From: Aquidulcibacter paucihalophilus
Lineage (GTDB): Bacteria > Pseudomonadota > Alphaproteobacteria > Caulobacterales > Aquidulcibacteraceae
Length of the DNA: 64,000 bases
Reading direction: 5' to 3'
Assembly: GCF_002105465.1 (NCBI RefSeq)
Contig: NZ_NCSQ01000174.1
Coordinates: 28,793-92,792 of the forward strand
The translations under genes and the position numbers were made by a program. This document shows, piece after piece, positions 54,561-63,961 of the stretch. Below the pieces are notes generated by a model, which had not been told where the DNA came from, made no database searches, and saw nothing but the letters and a program-made list of their open reading frames with translations. The first letter of the stretch is position 1. Each line of letters begins with the position of its first letter.

Positions 54561-55580
54561 CTATTTGTCTTCCAGCTCTCGCGACCATTGGCCGAGCGAG
54601 GCGAGCCCATTCATATGGGCGCGCTTGTAGAAAGCGGCTTGGGCGGCTGGGATATTTTCTTCCTTGCCCGACCACGCCTTTTGCGGGGCAGCCTGCAGCG
54701 CACGGCCATAGGAGAAGGTCAAGTTCCACGGAAGCGCATGCATGGCATTCATCGCGTTCAAATGGGCCGTCGCATCAATGTCAGACTGGCCGCCCGACAA
54801 GAAGGCAATGCCGGTGACTGTCGAGGGCACCGTATTCTTCAAGCACTGAACGGTCTTTTCGGCCACTTCATCAACGCTGGCTTGTGTTTTACACTTACGG
54901 CCGGCGATCACCATATTTGGCTTCAAGACGATGCCTTCCAATTGCACCCGCATCTCATAAAGCGCTTGGAACGTGCTCTTCAGCACATATTCGGTGACTT
55001 CAAAGCAGCGATTAATGTCATGGTCGAGGTCCATCAGGACTTCGGGTTCGACAATCGGCACAATGTTTTCTTCTTGGCACATAGCCGCATAGCGCGCCAA
55101 AGCATGCGCATTGGCCTTGACCGCACCGGCACTTGGGCGACGGGCGTCAATATCAATCACGGCACGCCACTTCGCAAAGCGGGCCCCATGCACATAATAG
55201 TCGCGCAGACGATCGCGCAAATTATCCAAGCCATCGGTGACCCGCTCGCCCGGGAAGAAAGGCATTTCGCGCGGGCCCAAATCGACCTTAATGCCAGGGA
55301 TAGCGCCATGCGACTTGATGATATCGACCAAGCGCGACTCATCGCGGGCAAATTGGCGAATGGTTTCGTCATAGAGGATCACGCCCGAGATATGGTCCTT
55401 CATCGCCCTTTCCGACCGGAACAACATCTCGCGATAGTCGCGACGCGTGTTGGGGGTGGATTCAACGCCAATGGCATCAAAGCGCGAACGAATGGTGGCG
55501 GTGCTTTCATCCGCTGCCAAAATGCCCTTACCGGGGGCGACCATGGCTTTGGCGGTCGCGACGAGTTGATCGAGATTCAT
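54561..55580 (-). CDS. Fructose-bisphosphate aldolase, class I
   Basis: A 339-residue class I aldolase using a Schiff-base lysine instead of zinc. KGILAADESTATIRSRF near the N-terminus and the lysine of GIVLKPNMVIAGRKC (about residue 223) are diagnostic, together with IVPIVEPEVLMD. It interconverts fructose-1,6-bisphosphate with the two triose phosphates. It follows pgk by 27 bases on the minus strand, and the downstream terminator is shared with the opposite operon. Confidence 0.96.
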   Translation of the reverse strand: MNLDQLVATAKAMVAPGKGILAADESTATIRSRFDAIGVESTPNTRRDYREMLFRSERAMKDHISGVILYDETIRQFARDESRLVDIIKSHGAIPGIKVDLGPREMPFFPGERVTDGLDNLRDRLRDYYVHGARFAKWRAVIDIDARRPSAGAVKANAHALARYAAMCQEENIVPIVEPEVLMDLDHDINRCFEVTEYVLKSTFQALYEMRVQLEGIVLKPNMVIAGRKCKTQASVDEVAEKTVQCLKNTVPSTVTGIAFLSGGQSDIDATAHLNAMNAMHALPWNLTFSYGRALQAAPQKAWSGKEENIPAAQAAFYKRAHMNGLASLGQWSRELEDK

Positions 55581-55607
55581 AGCTGTCCTCTTGGATACAC
55601 AGTTGGA

Positions 55608-56804
55608 TTAGGATGGATGCTTAAGAGCTTCGACGCCCGGCAATGCTTTGCCTTCCATCCATTCGAGGAAGGCACCGCCGGCGGTTGAAACAAAGGTGAA
55701 GTCATCAGCAACTTTGGCTTGATTGAGCGCCGAGACCGTGTCGCCACCACCTGCGACGGCAACAAGGCGACCTGAGCGCGCGAGCGCCGCAGCCGTCCGG
55801 GCCGCTTCCATCGTGCCAATGTCGAAAGGTGGCAATTCAAATGCGCCTAAAGGACCATTCCAAACCAAAGTCTTGGCCGTCTCTAAGGCAGCCGCCAAAG
55901 CAGCAACCGATTTTGGCCCGGCATCCAAGATCATCTCTTGGTCTGTTACATCGCCAATCTCGCAGGTGCGGTGCGGGGCATGGGCGGCAAAAGCTTCTGC
56001 CACCACGACATCGGTTGGAAGCAGGATTTGGCACTTATTGCTTGCTGCCTGCGCCTCAATCGCGCGCGCGGTGTCGAGGAGATCATGCTCGCACAAGGAC
56101 TTGCCGACATGGGCCCCACGTGCGGCCAAGAAAGTATTGGCCATCCCACCACCGACCGCCAGAATATCGACCTTTGAAACAAGGTTCTGAAGCAGATCAA
56201 TCTTGCTGGACACTTTCGCTCCACCCACCACGGCCATCACGGGATGGGTTGGGTTGCCAAGCGCTTTATCGAGATAATCCAGCTCATGGGCCATCGACAG
56301 CCCCGGATAAGCAGGCAGTAAATGCGCCAAGCCTTCGGTTGAGGCATGGGCGCGATGGGCGGCAGAGAATGCGTCATTCACATAGATATCAGCCAGACGC
56401 GCAAAGCCCTTAGCCAGCTCTGGATCGTTCTTTTCTTCGCCCGGCTGGAAGCGGGTATTTTCCAGTAACAGCACCTCGCCTGCTTGCAACTGCGCGACCG
56501 CGGCTTCTGCGACAGGGCCTACGCAATCAGCGGCGAAGGCAACTTGTCGATCCAAGAGGGCAGCAAGGGCAGGGACAATCGGGGCCAAGGACATGGCTGG
56601 CACGACTTTACCCTTGGGGCGATCAAAATGGGCCGCGAGAATGACTTTCGCACCCTTCTCACTCAAAAGCGCAATCGTCGGCAACGCGGCGCGGAGGCGT
56701 GTGTCATCGGTGATCACACCGTCTTGCATTGGGACATTGAAATCAACGCGGACAAAGGCGCGTTTGCCTTGAAGATCCGCCGTCTTGAGCGATAGAAAAG
56801 TCAT
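55608..56804 (-). CDS. pgk: Phosphoglycerate kinase
   Basis: A 398-residue enzyme transferring phosphate between 1,3-bisphosphoglycerate and [24 protein letters not shown] (substrate-binding side), [27 protein letters not shown] and the C-terminal [11 protein letters not shown] are all present. It sits in the order gap, small membrane protein, pgk, fba, all on the minus strand and closely spaced, so the four are probably one transcript. Confidence 0.97.
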   Translation of the reverse strand: MTFLSLKTADLQGKRAFVRVDFNVPMQDGVITDDTRLRAALPTIALLSEKGAKVILAAHFDRPKGKVVPAMSLAPIVPALAALLDRQVAFAADCVGPVAEAAVAQLQAGEVLLLENTRFQPGEEKNDPELAKGFARLADIYVNDAFSAAHRAHASTEGLAHLLPAYPGLSMAHELDYLDKALGNPTHPVMAVVGGAKVSSKIDLLQNLVSKVDILAVGGGMANTFLAARGAHVGKSLCEHDLLDTARAIEAQAASNKCQILLPTDVVVAEAFAAHAPHRTCEIGDVTDQEMILDAGPKSVAALAAALETAKTLVWNGPLGAFELPPFDIGTMEAARTAAALARSGRLVAVAGGGDTVSALNQAKVADDFTFVSTAGGAFLEWMEGKALPGVEALKHPS

Positions 56805-56806
56805 TT

Positions 56807-57112
56807 TTACCCTATCAACGCGTGAAATGCCGCACCTAAACCAAATCCAAGGCCGTGAACAAAAACGATGAACACGATGGCCAGAGTTGCGGTGCCGATT
56901 GCTTTGGCGGGGTTCGCACGAAGCATGCCACTGAGGCGAAGCCTATGCACAAACCCCCACCAGCCACTGGCCAAGCCGATCATCACACCAGCAACCCACC
57001 AAGATAGACCTAAGAGGGCGAGGACAAGTGTGGCCGTAACCAAACCTGCCTCGACAAGGCCATTGATGAAGCGCGACGGGGTGAAATCAGGCTTGGGTTC
57101 AGTCACATCCAT
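56807..57112 (-). CDS. Small membrane protein inserted between gap and pgk
   Basis: A 101-residue protein, [19 protein letters not shown], with three hydrophobic segments (near residues 18-36, 38-56 and 73-95). The ATG at 57112 overlaps the gap stop codon (TGATG), so translation is coupled; the pgk start follows two bases after its stop. The open frame extends upstream into gap but that part is the gap coding region in another frame. I do not recognise a family. Its position in a core glycolytic operon is unusual. Confidence 0.7.
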   Translation of the reverse strand: MDVTEPKPDFTPSRFINGLVEAGLVTATLVLALLGLSWWVAGVMIGLASGWWGFVHRLRLSGMLRANPAKAIGTATLAIVFIVFVHGLGFGLGAAFHALIG

Positions 57113-58119
57113 CAGATCAATTTGGCCATAGCGATGGCAGTATCGCTCATGCGGGTCGAGAAGCCCCACTCATTATCGTACCAAGTCAGGATACGTACCA
57201 GCGTGCCGTCCATCACTTTGGTTTGATCCAAAGCAAAGGTCGATGAATGGCTGTCATGATTGAAGTCGATCGAGACATTGGGGTCTGACGTATAGCCCAA
57301 GACACCTTTCAACGGACCATCAGCGGCGGCCTTGATTGCGGCGTTGATTTCATCGACCGTGGTGGTGCGCTTGGCAACAAACTTCAAGTCCACGCACGAT
57401 ACGTTTGGCGTTGGCACGCGGATAGCCACGCCATCCAAACGCCCTGCCAATTCAGGCAGAACCAGACCGACTGCCTTGGCTGCACCGGTTGAGGTTGGGA
57501 TCATGGACAAAGCCGCCGCACGTGCCCGGTACAAATCCTTATGCATCGTATCCAAGGTTGGCTGGTCACCCGTGTAAGAGTGGATGGTGGTCATAAAACC
57601 CTTGTCGATGCCAATGGCGTCATTCAAGACTTTCACAACGGGAGCCAAGCAATTGGTGGTGCAGGATGCGTTGGAGACAATCAAATCATCCTTGGTGAGG
57701 GACTGATGATTGACGCCATACACGATGGTCTTGTCTGATTGTTCACCGGGGGCGGAAATCAAAACGCGCTTGGCACCAGCGGTCAAATGAGCCGCAGCCT
57801 TATCACGGGCGGTAAACAAGCCCGTACATTCCATGGCGATATCAACTTTGTTTTCACCCCAGGGCAAAGTTGCGGGGTCGCGCAAGGCGGTTACTTTGAT
57901 AGGCTTGCCATCGACGACAATCGTGTCGCCCTCAACGCTGACACTGGCGGGAAAACGACCGTGCACGGAATCATATTTCAACAGGTGCGCATTCGTCGCG
58001 GCAGGTCCCAAATCATTGATCGCCACCACTTCAATATCATCTCGTCCATTCTCGATGATGGACCGTAAAACAAGGCGGCCAATCCGGCCAAATCCATTGA
58101 TCGCGACGCGCACGCTCAT
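57112..58119 (-). CDS. gap: Glyceraldehyde-3-phosphate dehydrogenase
   Basis: A 335-residue NAD-dependent enzyme. [15 protein letters not shown] (NAD-binding), [13 protein letters not shown] with catalytic Cys (about 151), [13 protein letters not shown], and [12 protein letters not shown] are diagnostic. The ATG has GGAG seven bases upstream, and a palindrome lies directly upstream of that ribosome-binding site. It is the first gene of the gap-orf-pgk-fba run. Confidence 0.97.
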   Translation of the reverse strand: MSVRVAINGFGRIGRLVLRSIIENGRDDIEVVAINDLGPAATNAHLLKYDSVHGRFPASVSVEGDTIVVDGKPIKVTALRDPATLPWGENKVDIAMECTGLFTARDKAAAHLTAGAKRVLISAPGEQSDKTIVYGVNHQSLTKDDLIVSNASCTTNCLAPVVKVLNDAIGIDKGFMTTIHSYTGDQPTLDTMHKDLYRARAAALSMIPTSTGAAKAVGLVLPELAGRLDGVAIRVPTPNVSCVDLKFVAKRTTTVDEINAAIKAAADGPLKGVLGYTSDPNVSIDFNHDSHSSTFALDQTKVMDGTLVRILTWYDNEWGFSTRMSDTAIAMAKLI

Positions 58120-58127
58120 ACTAATCT

Positions 58128-58144
58128 CCGTAGTAAAACTACAA
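58128..58144 (-). promoter_or_regulatory. HexR-like palindrome next to the gap ribosome-binding site
   Basis: A dyad, GTAGT-AAA-ACTAC (58130-58142), lies 11 to 23 bases upstream of the gap start. On the minus strand the surrounding 17 bases read TTGTAGTTTTACTACGG. From memory, the HexR motif of gammaproteobacteria is TTGTAATwwwATTACAA. This site matches it with one symmetric substitution pair and two mismatches at the right end. The site is seen directly; control by an RpiR-family regulator is inferred. Confidence 0.5.
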
Positions 58145-58296
58145 AATCAAGGCGCTTTCGCCCTATTTTGCTGGAACATGGCATGTATAAAGTGCCCACG
58201 CCATTTGTAGCGTCGCTATAGCCATCATCTATCGAATCGTCCACCCAATGGCACTGTTTGCTTGCCGATGATTTGGGGTTTTGGCAGGACTAAGCT

Positions 58297-58638
58297 ATGG
58301 GATTTGTCATGAGCATTGGAAAACCTCCTCCGCTGGATCAAACTCTCGTCCGTTTCGACAGTGCCTTGTCGCGCCTTGAAACAGCCTTGGCGGCGTCTAT
58401 GGCGCGCGTCACCGACACAGCGCGTCGGACCGGTTATGAAGAAGGCCACCAAGCTGGCCTGCGCGAAGCACAAGAAACGCGCGGCTATCCGGCAACACCG
58501 GACGTAAATCCCCTGTTGCAAGAAGAATTAGACGCAGCAAAGGCGCGCGAAGCCCAATTGCAACGCGCGGTTGAAGAGGCCCGCACCGCATTGAAAGATG
58601 CGATGGGCGACATCCGGGCAGCCCTCACCCCCCTCTGA
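58297..58638 (+). CDS. Small coiled-coil protein (DUF4164-like)
   Basis: A 113-residue, mostly helical protein. An N-terminal helix (about residues 15-40, VRFDSALSRLETALAASMARV) and a C-terminal coiled coil (about 70-110, PLLQEELDAAKAREAQLQRAVEEA) are visible. It resembles the small coiled-coil proteins found near tkt, zapA and gap in other alphaproteobacteria, and gap is the divergent neighbour here. AGGA lies seven bases before the ATG. Function is unknown; a role beside the cell-division protein ZapA is only a positional guess. Confidence 0.7.
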   Translation: MGFVMSIGKPPPLDQTLVRFDSALSRLETALAASMARVTDTARRTGYEEGHQAGLREAQETRGYPATPDVNPLLQEELDAAKAREAQLQRAVEEARTALKDAMGDIRAALTPL

Positions 58639-58662
58639 TCAAACCAGCGGACGAATGAAGCC

Positions 58663-59799
58663 ATGCAGATGCAGTCCGTCCCGCTTGATCATGCCGCCTT
58701 GTCCGTACGCGGGGCCATGCATGTCGTGCGAACCTCATCGAGCTTGAAAGCATGGCGCCTGCCTGCGTGGACGTGGGCGCAATCGCCAGATCCGGCGGTG
58801 GACCTGATGGTGGGTATGACAAGCGGCGTGCGCTTGTGTTTTACGACCGATGCCGAAGCACTCTCGCTGAAGGTGCTTGAGACTGGCATTCAACTCGCCG
58901 GCACGCCACGACGGCCGGTGACCTTCGAGCTTTATGTCGATGGGGTCCAAAAGGCCTCAACCGAGGCCAGCTCTGGGCATACGATCCTTGTTACCCCGAC
59001 CGGTCCCTCGTTTGTGCCCGGAAATGCCTCTGAAATCTTTATTGACGATCTGGGTGCTGGGCACAAAGCACTTGAACTCTGGTTGCCCCAATCGGCGCAA
59101 GTGGAGCTTCTCGAATTATCGATCTCAGACGGGGCACAACTTCTCCCGAGCCTACAGCCGAGTGGCCTGCGCTGGGCCCATTATGGCAGCTCCATCAGTC
59201 ATGGCATGGAAGCCAAAGGCCCGTCTTGGACCTGGCCTGCCGTAGCCGCGCGCGCTTTGGGCCATGATTTGATGAATATTGGCTTGGCGGGCCAATGCCA
59301 CTTGGACGGCTTTGTCGCCCGCAGCCTGCGCGATGGGCCCTTTGATGCCATCAGCCTAGAAGTCGGGATCAATATTATTGGTGCTGACACCATGCGACGG
59401 CGCGTCTTCGCCAGCGCCCTGCACAGCTTCTTAGATACAATTCGCGAGGGCAAGCCCGATGTCCCCTTGCTTGTCATCTCGCCCATCTTCTGCCCGTTAC
59501 TTGAGACGCGCGTTGGCCCCCTAATGCGCGATAGCCTGGCCAGCTATGGCACGACGGAGCGGCCTCACAGTGCGGCTGATGGCGCCCTGACCTTGGTCGA
59601 ATCGCGGGCCATCATCTCAGATGTCATCACACGTCGGCAAAATGGCGGCGATGCCAACCTTGCCTACCTCGATGGCCTCACTCTGTTTGGGGCAGCCGAT
59701 GAAGCGGACCTGCCAGACCATCTGCATCCCAATGCTGCAGGCCAAGAGCGCATGGGGTTGCGCTTTGCCGGTTCAGATTGGGCAAAACGGCTTGGATAA
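58663..59799 (+). CDS. SGNH/GDSL-type hydrolase
   Basis: A 378-residue hydrolase with an N-terminal jelly-roll-like domain (about residues 40-160, RRPVTFELYVDGVQKASTE) and a C-terminal SGNH domain. The nucleophile Ser is in HYGSSISHG (about 178), the Gly block in GLAGQCHLDG, the Asn block in EVGINIIGAD, and the Asp/His pair in DLPDHLHPNAAG. Related proteins deacetylate or cleave carbohydrate esters. No signal peptide is clear. It starts 24 bases after the coiled-coil gene. The substrate is unknown. Confidence 0.85.
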   Translation: MQMQSVPLDHAALSVRGAMHVVRTSSSLKAWRLPAWTWAQSPDPAVDLMVGMTSGVRLCFTTDAEALSLKVLETGIQLAGTPRRPVTFELYVDGVQKASTEASSGHTILVTPTGPSFVPGNASEIFIDDLGAGHKALELWLPQSAQVELLELSISDGAQLLPSLQPSGLRWAHYGSSISHGMEAKGPSWTWPAVAARALGHDLMNIGLAGQCHLDGFVARSLRDGPFDAISLEVGINIIGADTMRRRVFASALHSFLDTIREGKPDVPLLVISPIFCPLLETRVGPLMRDSLASYGTTERPHSAADGALTLVESRAIISDVITRRQNGGDANLAYLDGLTLFGAADEADLPDHLHPNAAGQERMGLRFAGSDWAKRLG

Positions 59800-59889
59800 T
59801 TGCCGGTGTGAGCTGCGGCTTTTGAGTGGGTAGTTTTACTTTGATGCAACGACAGCCCATAGGTCATAAGCTAATCTGGGAGCGTCGAT

Positions 59890-60873
59890 TTGACTAAGAT
59901 TTTAATCACCGGTGGGGCAGGTTATATTGGCAGCCACGCAGCTTGGGCTTGTGTGGATGCAGGCTATGAAATTGTTGTGCTGGACAATCTATCCACGGGT
60001 GTGGCGCGAAATGTGCCCCCCAATGCGACCTTGATTGAGATAGACATCGGCGACCGGGCTGCCCTCGCAACGATCTTAAACAGCCATAAGGTCGACGCGA
60101 TCATGCATTTTGCGGGCTCCATCGTTGTGCCAGAATCGGTGGTAAACCCCGGGCTTTACTATGAGAACAACACCGCCAAAAGCTTGGGACTGATCCAAGA
60201 GGCGGTAAAGGCTGGCGTAAAGGCATTCATCTTTTCCTCAACCGCCGCCGTTTATGCGCCGGGCAGTGCAGAGCCGTTGACCGAAACCGCGCCCAAAGCA
60301 CCCCTCAGCCCCTATGGACAATCCAAATTGATGACCGAGCTGATGCTGGCCGACATGTCGGCGGCCCATGGCTTGTCGGTCGGCGTGTTGCGCTATTTCA
60401 ATGTAGCCGGTGCTGACCCGAAAGGCCGTACGGGCCAAAGCACCCCGAATGCGACACACCTGATTAAAGTTGCTTGCGAAGTGGCCACCGGCAAGCGGCA
60501 GAGCATGGAGGTCTATGGCACCGATTATGATACGCCCGATGGCACCTGCGTCCGAGACTATATTCACGTCAGCGATCTGGCTGATGCACACGTGCTGCTT
60601 GCGCAACATCTCTTGGCGGGCGGGGCCAATGTCACCGCCAATTGCGGCTATGGCAAAGGGGCTTCAGTCTTAGAAGTCTTAGCTTCTTTGGAAAAGCAAT
60701 TGAACCATCCAATCCAGGCAAAAATGTCGCCGCGTCGGGCAGGCGATGCGCCGTCCTTGGTTGCCAATTCGGCCCACCTCAAATCCCTGATGCCGTGGAA
60801 GCCCAAGTATGAGAACTTGGATGATATTGTCGCGGCAGCTTTGGCCTGGGAACGCAAAATACAAGGTCGTTAG
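59890..60873 (+). CDS. galE: UDP-glucose 4-epimerase
   Basis: A 327-residue extended short-chain dehydrogenase that interconverts UDP-glucose and UDP-galactose. NAD-binding ITGGAGYIGSHAAW (about residues 6-20), catalytic SPYGQSK (YxxxK, about Tyr142), YFNVAGADPKGRTGQ and GTCVRDYIHVSDLADAH are typical. The start is TTG at 59890 with GGGAG seven bases upstream. It probably supplies UDP-galactose for surface glycans made by the two genes that follow on the other strand. Confidence 0.93.
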   Translation: MTKILITGGAGYIGSHAAWACVDAGYEIVVLDNLSTGVARNVPPNATLIEIDIGDRAALATILNSHKVDAIMHFAGSIVVPESVVNPGLYYENNTAKSLGLIQEAVKAGVKAFIFSSTAAVYAPGSAEPLTETAPKAPLSPYGQSKLMTELMLADMSAAHGLSVGVLRYFNVAGADPKGRTGQSTPNATHLIKVACEVATGKRQSMEVYGTDYDTPDGTCVRDYIHVSDLADAHVLLAQHLLAGGANVTANCGYGKGASVLEVLASLEKQLNHPIQAKMSPRRAGDAPSLVANSAHLKSLMPWKPKYENLDDIVAAALAWERKIQGR

Positions 60874-60929
60874 AACCGCTATCGATTAGCATAAGGCAGA
60901 AATGTCACAGCTTGTCTTGGGCTAGGCGT

Positions 60930-62180
60930 TTATCCGATTTCACCGATGGCTTTCGAGGCTGTGAAGAGACCCATAAATCGATCCGAGCGCTGGAAGTCGT
61001 CGAGCGGAAGTAGCTTACCATATTCCCAACCGGGCTCATGGGTACGCTTTGGCCTTTTCAACTTAAGACCACAAGACACAAGCCATTCGCAAAAAGCGTT
61101 GTACAAGCCTGAGTAGGCTGAATTGGCAGCAGTCGGATCTGCCATCTCATAGAGCTCCTCGAGCGATGAATCAGCCGCGCAATGCCCAGCTTTGAGCGGA
61201 AACTTCAAGAGATCAGCCATTTCAAAAGAGCGGGTATCCCCCGCAGTGCACAAGGCCGGGACGTTTGAGTTCATGGCAATAATCGACCCGTGCACTCGTG
61301 TTCCACACGCAAAAGACACATCGGGCCCAAAACGTGCCTTCCAATCTGGATAGCTCGGGTCCAGAAAAATTCGGCCCCTAAAAAAGGCGCGAGCGAAGCA
61401 GGGATAATAGAAGGGATAGCTAATATTCGAGAAATCGTCATGTACGGGCTTCGTGATATCGGACTCAAATGTGGCCCTTAAGACTGCTGCCTCACTTTGA
61501 AGGATGTAGTCTATGTTCGACGTCTCAAAATGCGAGAACAAGCCTGTTGCTACGATCCGTTTGGTCCGATCGAGCTCTGGATAGGGCACCACTCTCTTAG
61601 GTCCCGCCTCATACCAAGTTGGACATCCGACTGCCGCAATGTTTTTAATGCCTAATAGGGACATTAAGTCTGCGGTAATCGCGCCCCTAACCCCTAGGCT
61701 AACCGACTTCGAGGCCAACAATCGATAGAACTTCACCATCGGCCTAGAGAGAGATGCCCGTATCTCACGCGGACTCTGACTAATGGCGTTACTACCGACA
61801 CTGAAAGCAACAATTGGCCGTTCAATTTTCGCGACGAAGCGATAAAGCTGGTCCCAGTTCAGCTCGTTTGCACCTGCTGATAGCTGGTCTTGAAGAACCA
61901 GTAACACATGGCTGAATTCTGAATTAATGTATTCTACGACGTCTGTGCCCAATGCCGATCTATCAAACATGTTCGCCAAGCCAACAGCAGGATCGAAGTC
62001 GATGAAGCGAGAAAGCGCATAGGTGATATAACCATTGCCAGTATTGCCGTTGAGTTTGAGAAGTGCCTCATCAAGCAAGAATGGGTCTTTGCTACCACTT
62101 TCTAAAAGCAAATTATGGTTCATCAGGAAAGGACGAAACTTGGTTCGCGCCTTCTTTTGTCCCGCCGAGGAATTTGCCAT
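60930..62180 (-). CDS. Polysaccharide pyruvyl transferase family protein
   Basis: A protein of about 416 residues with the polysaccharide pyruvyl transferase pattern. LLLESGSKDPFLLDEALLKL lies near the N-terminus. AFSVGSNAISQS, VRGAITADLMSLLGI and the C-terminal CGTRVHGSIIAMNSNVPALC with TRSFEMADLL follow. Such enzymes add ketal-linked pyruvate to sugars of surface polysaccharides. Base composition is clearly more AT-rich than in the metabolic genes, as in the next gene, which suggests acquisition as a glycan cassette. The start is uncertain (ATG 62180 or GTG 62210). It is convergent with galE, 56 bases apart. Confidence 0.82.
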   Translation of the reverse strand: MANSSAGQKKARTKFRPFLMNHNLLLESGSKDPFLLDEALLKLNGNTGNGYITYALSRFIDFDPAVGLANMFDRSALGTDVVEYINSEFSHVLLVLQDQLSAGANELNWDQLYRFVAKIERPIVAFSVGSNAISQSPREIRASLSRPMVKFYRLLASKSVSLGVRGAITADLMSLLGIKNIAAVGCPTWYEAGPKRVVPYPELDRTKRIVATGLFSHFETSNIDYILQSEAAVLRATFESDITKPVHDDFSNISYPFYYPCFARAFFRGRIFLDPSYPDWKARFGPDVSFACGTRVHGSIIAMNSNVPALCTAGDTRSFEMADLLKFPLKAGHCAADSSLEELYEMADPTAANSAYSGLYNAFCEWLVSCGLKLKRPKRTHEPGWEYGKLLPLDDFQRSDRFMGLFTASKAIGEIG

Positions 62181-62365
62181 AATTCTTACGCTTTCTGCCC
62201 GGCGAAACACAACTTGTGGCGCCTAGTTCTGGGTTGTTTTAGACCCGTTACCGCTGAGCAATTTTGGGTACGAGGTCAACAACGGCCTGCTGACAAGAGA
62301 TACCCTAGTCGTCATTTATCAACAGAAAGTTCCAGAAGAACCATGAATCCGATGGGTTTTCTGGC
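62181..62365. other. Gap between the two glycan genes
   Basis: A 185-base gap with no convincing gene, hairpin or promoter. A 124-codon plus-strand frame starting at 62115 is antisense to both neighbouring genes and lacks a ribosome-binding site. Confidence 0.4.
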
Positions 62366-63961
62366 TCAACCCTTCCCCTTAATCGAGCGCGAGATTGCTC
62401 GAATTGGGCCGGTTAAGCGCCATGATGTAGAATCATATATTGCCGATAATCGGGTAGCAGCAGCAACGTGGAGATTTTCGTTCTCCTGAGCCTGCCGTTT
62501 GAATACGGCAACAGCGTCTTGAAGCTGAGTGACAATTGACGGATCCAAGCTTGCAAACGTTGCAGCGCCCGCCTCTCCCGAAATCGGGTTAAGATTAGGT
62601 GTGCTTTCGTTCTGCCGCTCTAGTCTCATTATTAATTGATCGACTAAATCTTCATAGGATTCACCAATATAAACAAGGTCTTTATCAGCAATTGGATCCA
62701 CGAAGCTCAGGGCTTTGTCTCGAATACTTGTTTCCGACTCTTTGATGGCAACAAAGGATTGGGGCATTCGATAGATGCAATAGCCAAAAATCACGCCAAT
62801 GCACCGCCCCACAAATTGACCCTCCTTTTGGCTGGACGCGTAGCTTTGGAGGAATTTTTCGCTGAGATTCTTAGAGATGTCTTCCAATAAGGACCTGTTA
62901 AACGAATTTTTGGACAACAGATTACTGATCCCCTTTTGATCACCACGCGCCGATTGGATTGCCTCGTGGGCTTCTGTCAAAAGTTCAATGAGGTTATACA
63001 GGCTTGGATCACAGTTCAAAACGAATTGAGAAATTTCACTAAACTCATCTCTGGTGAACAATTCGCGTTCACTCTCCGCCCGGCAGGACGACAGGAGTTG
63101 AGTGTAGGTTTTGAAAACAATGTCATCGATCAAGCGATATCGAAACCCACCACTTGCCAACTCAAATATTTGACCCGCTTGACGTATTGATAGGCAATTA
63201 AGGTCTACCAGTCTTTGGACTAAACGTGTGATCCCCAAAGACCAGAAGAATAAGCTTTGAACACCCAAGCGCTCGGCTACGCGATCCCAATGGCCATCAG
63301 AATAATCATTCTGCCGATAATAGACCAGCGGAAGGTTTACAAAGGCAGTCCTCTCTCCACGATGGGCCTCAACAAACCATGCAACATGGCTATAGATTTT
63401 TGAGGTTCGCATCCACTCCAAGCCACGCTCTGCATCTAGGCGCGACTTCAACTGGATGATGTTTGAGATACCGGCAAACGTATTGATGAGGCCGATCATC
63501 TCAATAATTTCATCGATGGGTCCAGATACCTGCGGACCATGCATCGGCATGGGCCTCATATCGATCAGATGTCCTTCGGGGGAGATCGTTGACGAGTTGA
63601 AGATAATGCAGCTGTAGTTGCGAGTTTGAAGTATTGACAACACCCGGTCCACCGCATTGGGCTTGATCGGATCGTCGTCACCTAAGAACCAGACATAATC
63701 GCCTCTGAGAAATTCGAGGGACCTGATCATGTTTTCCTCAGCCGTATCATAATGCTGAGTGCGATTGATAAGCTTGAAATTAGGATGAGAAAATTTTTCC
63801 AGTCGCTTTTTTGTGTCATCTGGCGACATATTGTTCACAACGACCAATTCGACCTCAACATCATCGCGCTTCAGAAAGAGTTCGATAACGGATCGAACTT
63901 GCGCTTCCACAAACTTGCCGCGCTTATAAGTGGGAATGCAGATACTAGGCCGTGTGGACAA
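62366..63961 (-). CDS. Family 2 glycosyltransferase, long C-terminal region
   Basis: A 531-residue enzyme. The GT2 domain (about residues 1-240) begins PSICIPTYKRGKFVEAQVRS and has VVVNNMSPDDT and the metal-binding YVWFLGDDDPIKPNA (near residue 95). The C-terminal half is helical without known motif and ends with YDSTSWRLTGPIRAISR, a tail common in surface-glycan glycosyltransferases. A TTG at 63961 is the start, since a stop lies seven codons upstream in frame. The sequence is AT-rich like its neighbour. Sugar and acceptor are unknown. Confidence 0.85.
   Translation of the reverse strand: MSTRPSICIPTYKRGKFVEAQVRSVIELFLKRDDVEVELVVVNNMSPDDTKKRLEKFSHPNFKLINRTQHYDTAEENMIRSLEFLRGDYVWFLGDDDPIKPNAVDRVLSILQTRNYSCIIFNSSTISPEGHLIDMRPMPMHGPQVSGPIDEIIEMIGLINTFAGISNIIQLKSRLDAERGLEWMRTSKIYSHVAWFVEAHRGERTAFVNLPLVYYRQNDYSDGHWDRVAERLGVQSLFFWSLGITRLVQRLVDLNCLSIRQAGQIFELASGGFRYRLIDDIVFKTYTQLLSSCRAESERELFTRDEFSEISQFVLNCDPSLYNLIELLTEAHEAIQSARGDQKGISNLLSKNSFNRSLLEDISKNLSEKFLQSYASSQKEGQFVGRCIGVIFGYCIYRMPQSFVAIKESETSIRDKALSFVDPIADKDLVYIGESYEDLVDQLIMRLERQNESTPNLNPISGEAGAATFASLDPSIVTQLQDAVAVFKRQAQENENLHVAAATRLSAIYDSTSWRLTGPIRAISRSIKGKG

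Noticed and set aside
62115..62489. 124-codon plus-strand frame between the two glycan genes
   Set aside because: It overlaps both minus-strand genes in antisense and has no signals of its own.
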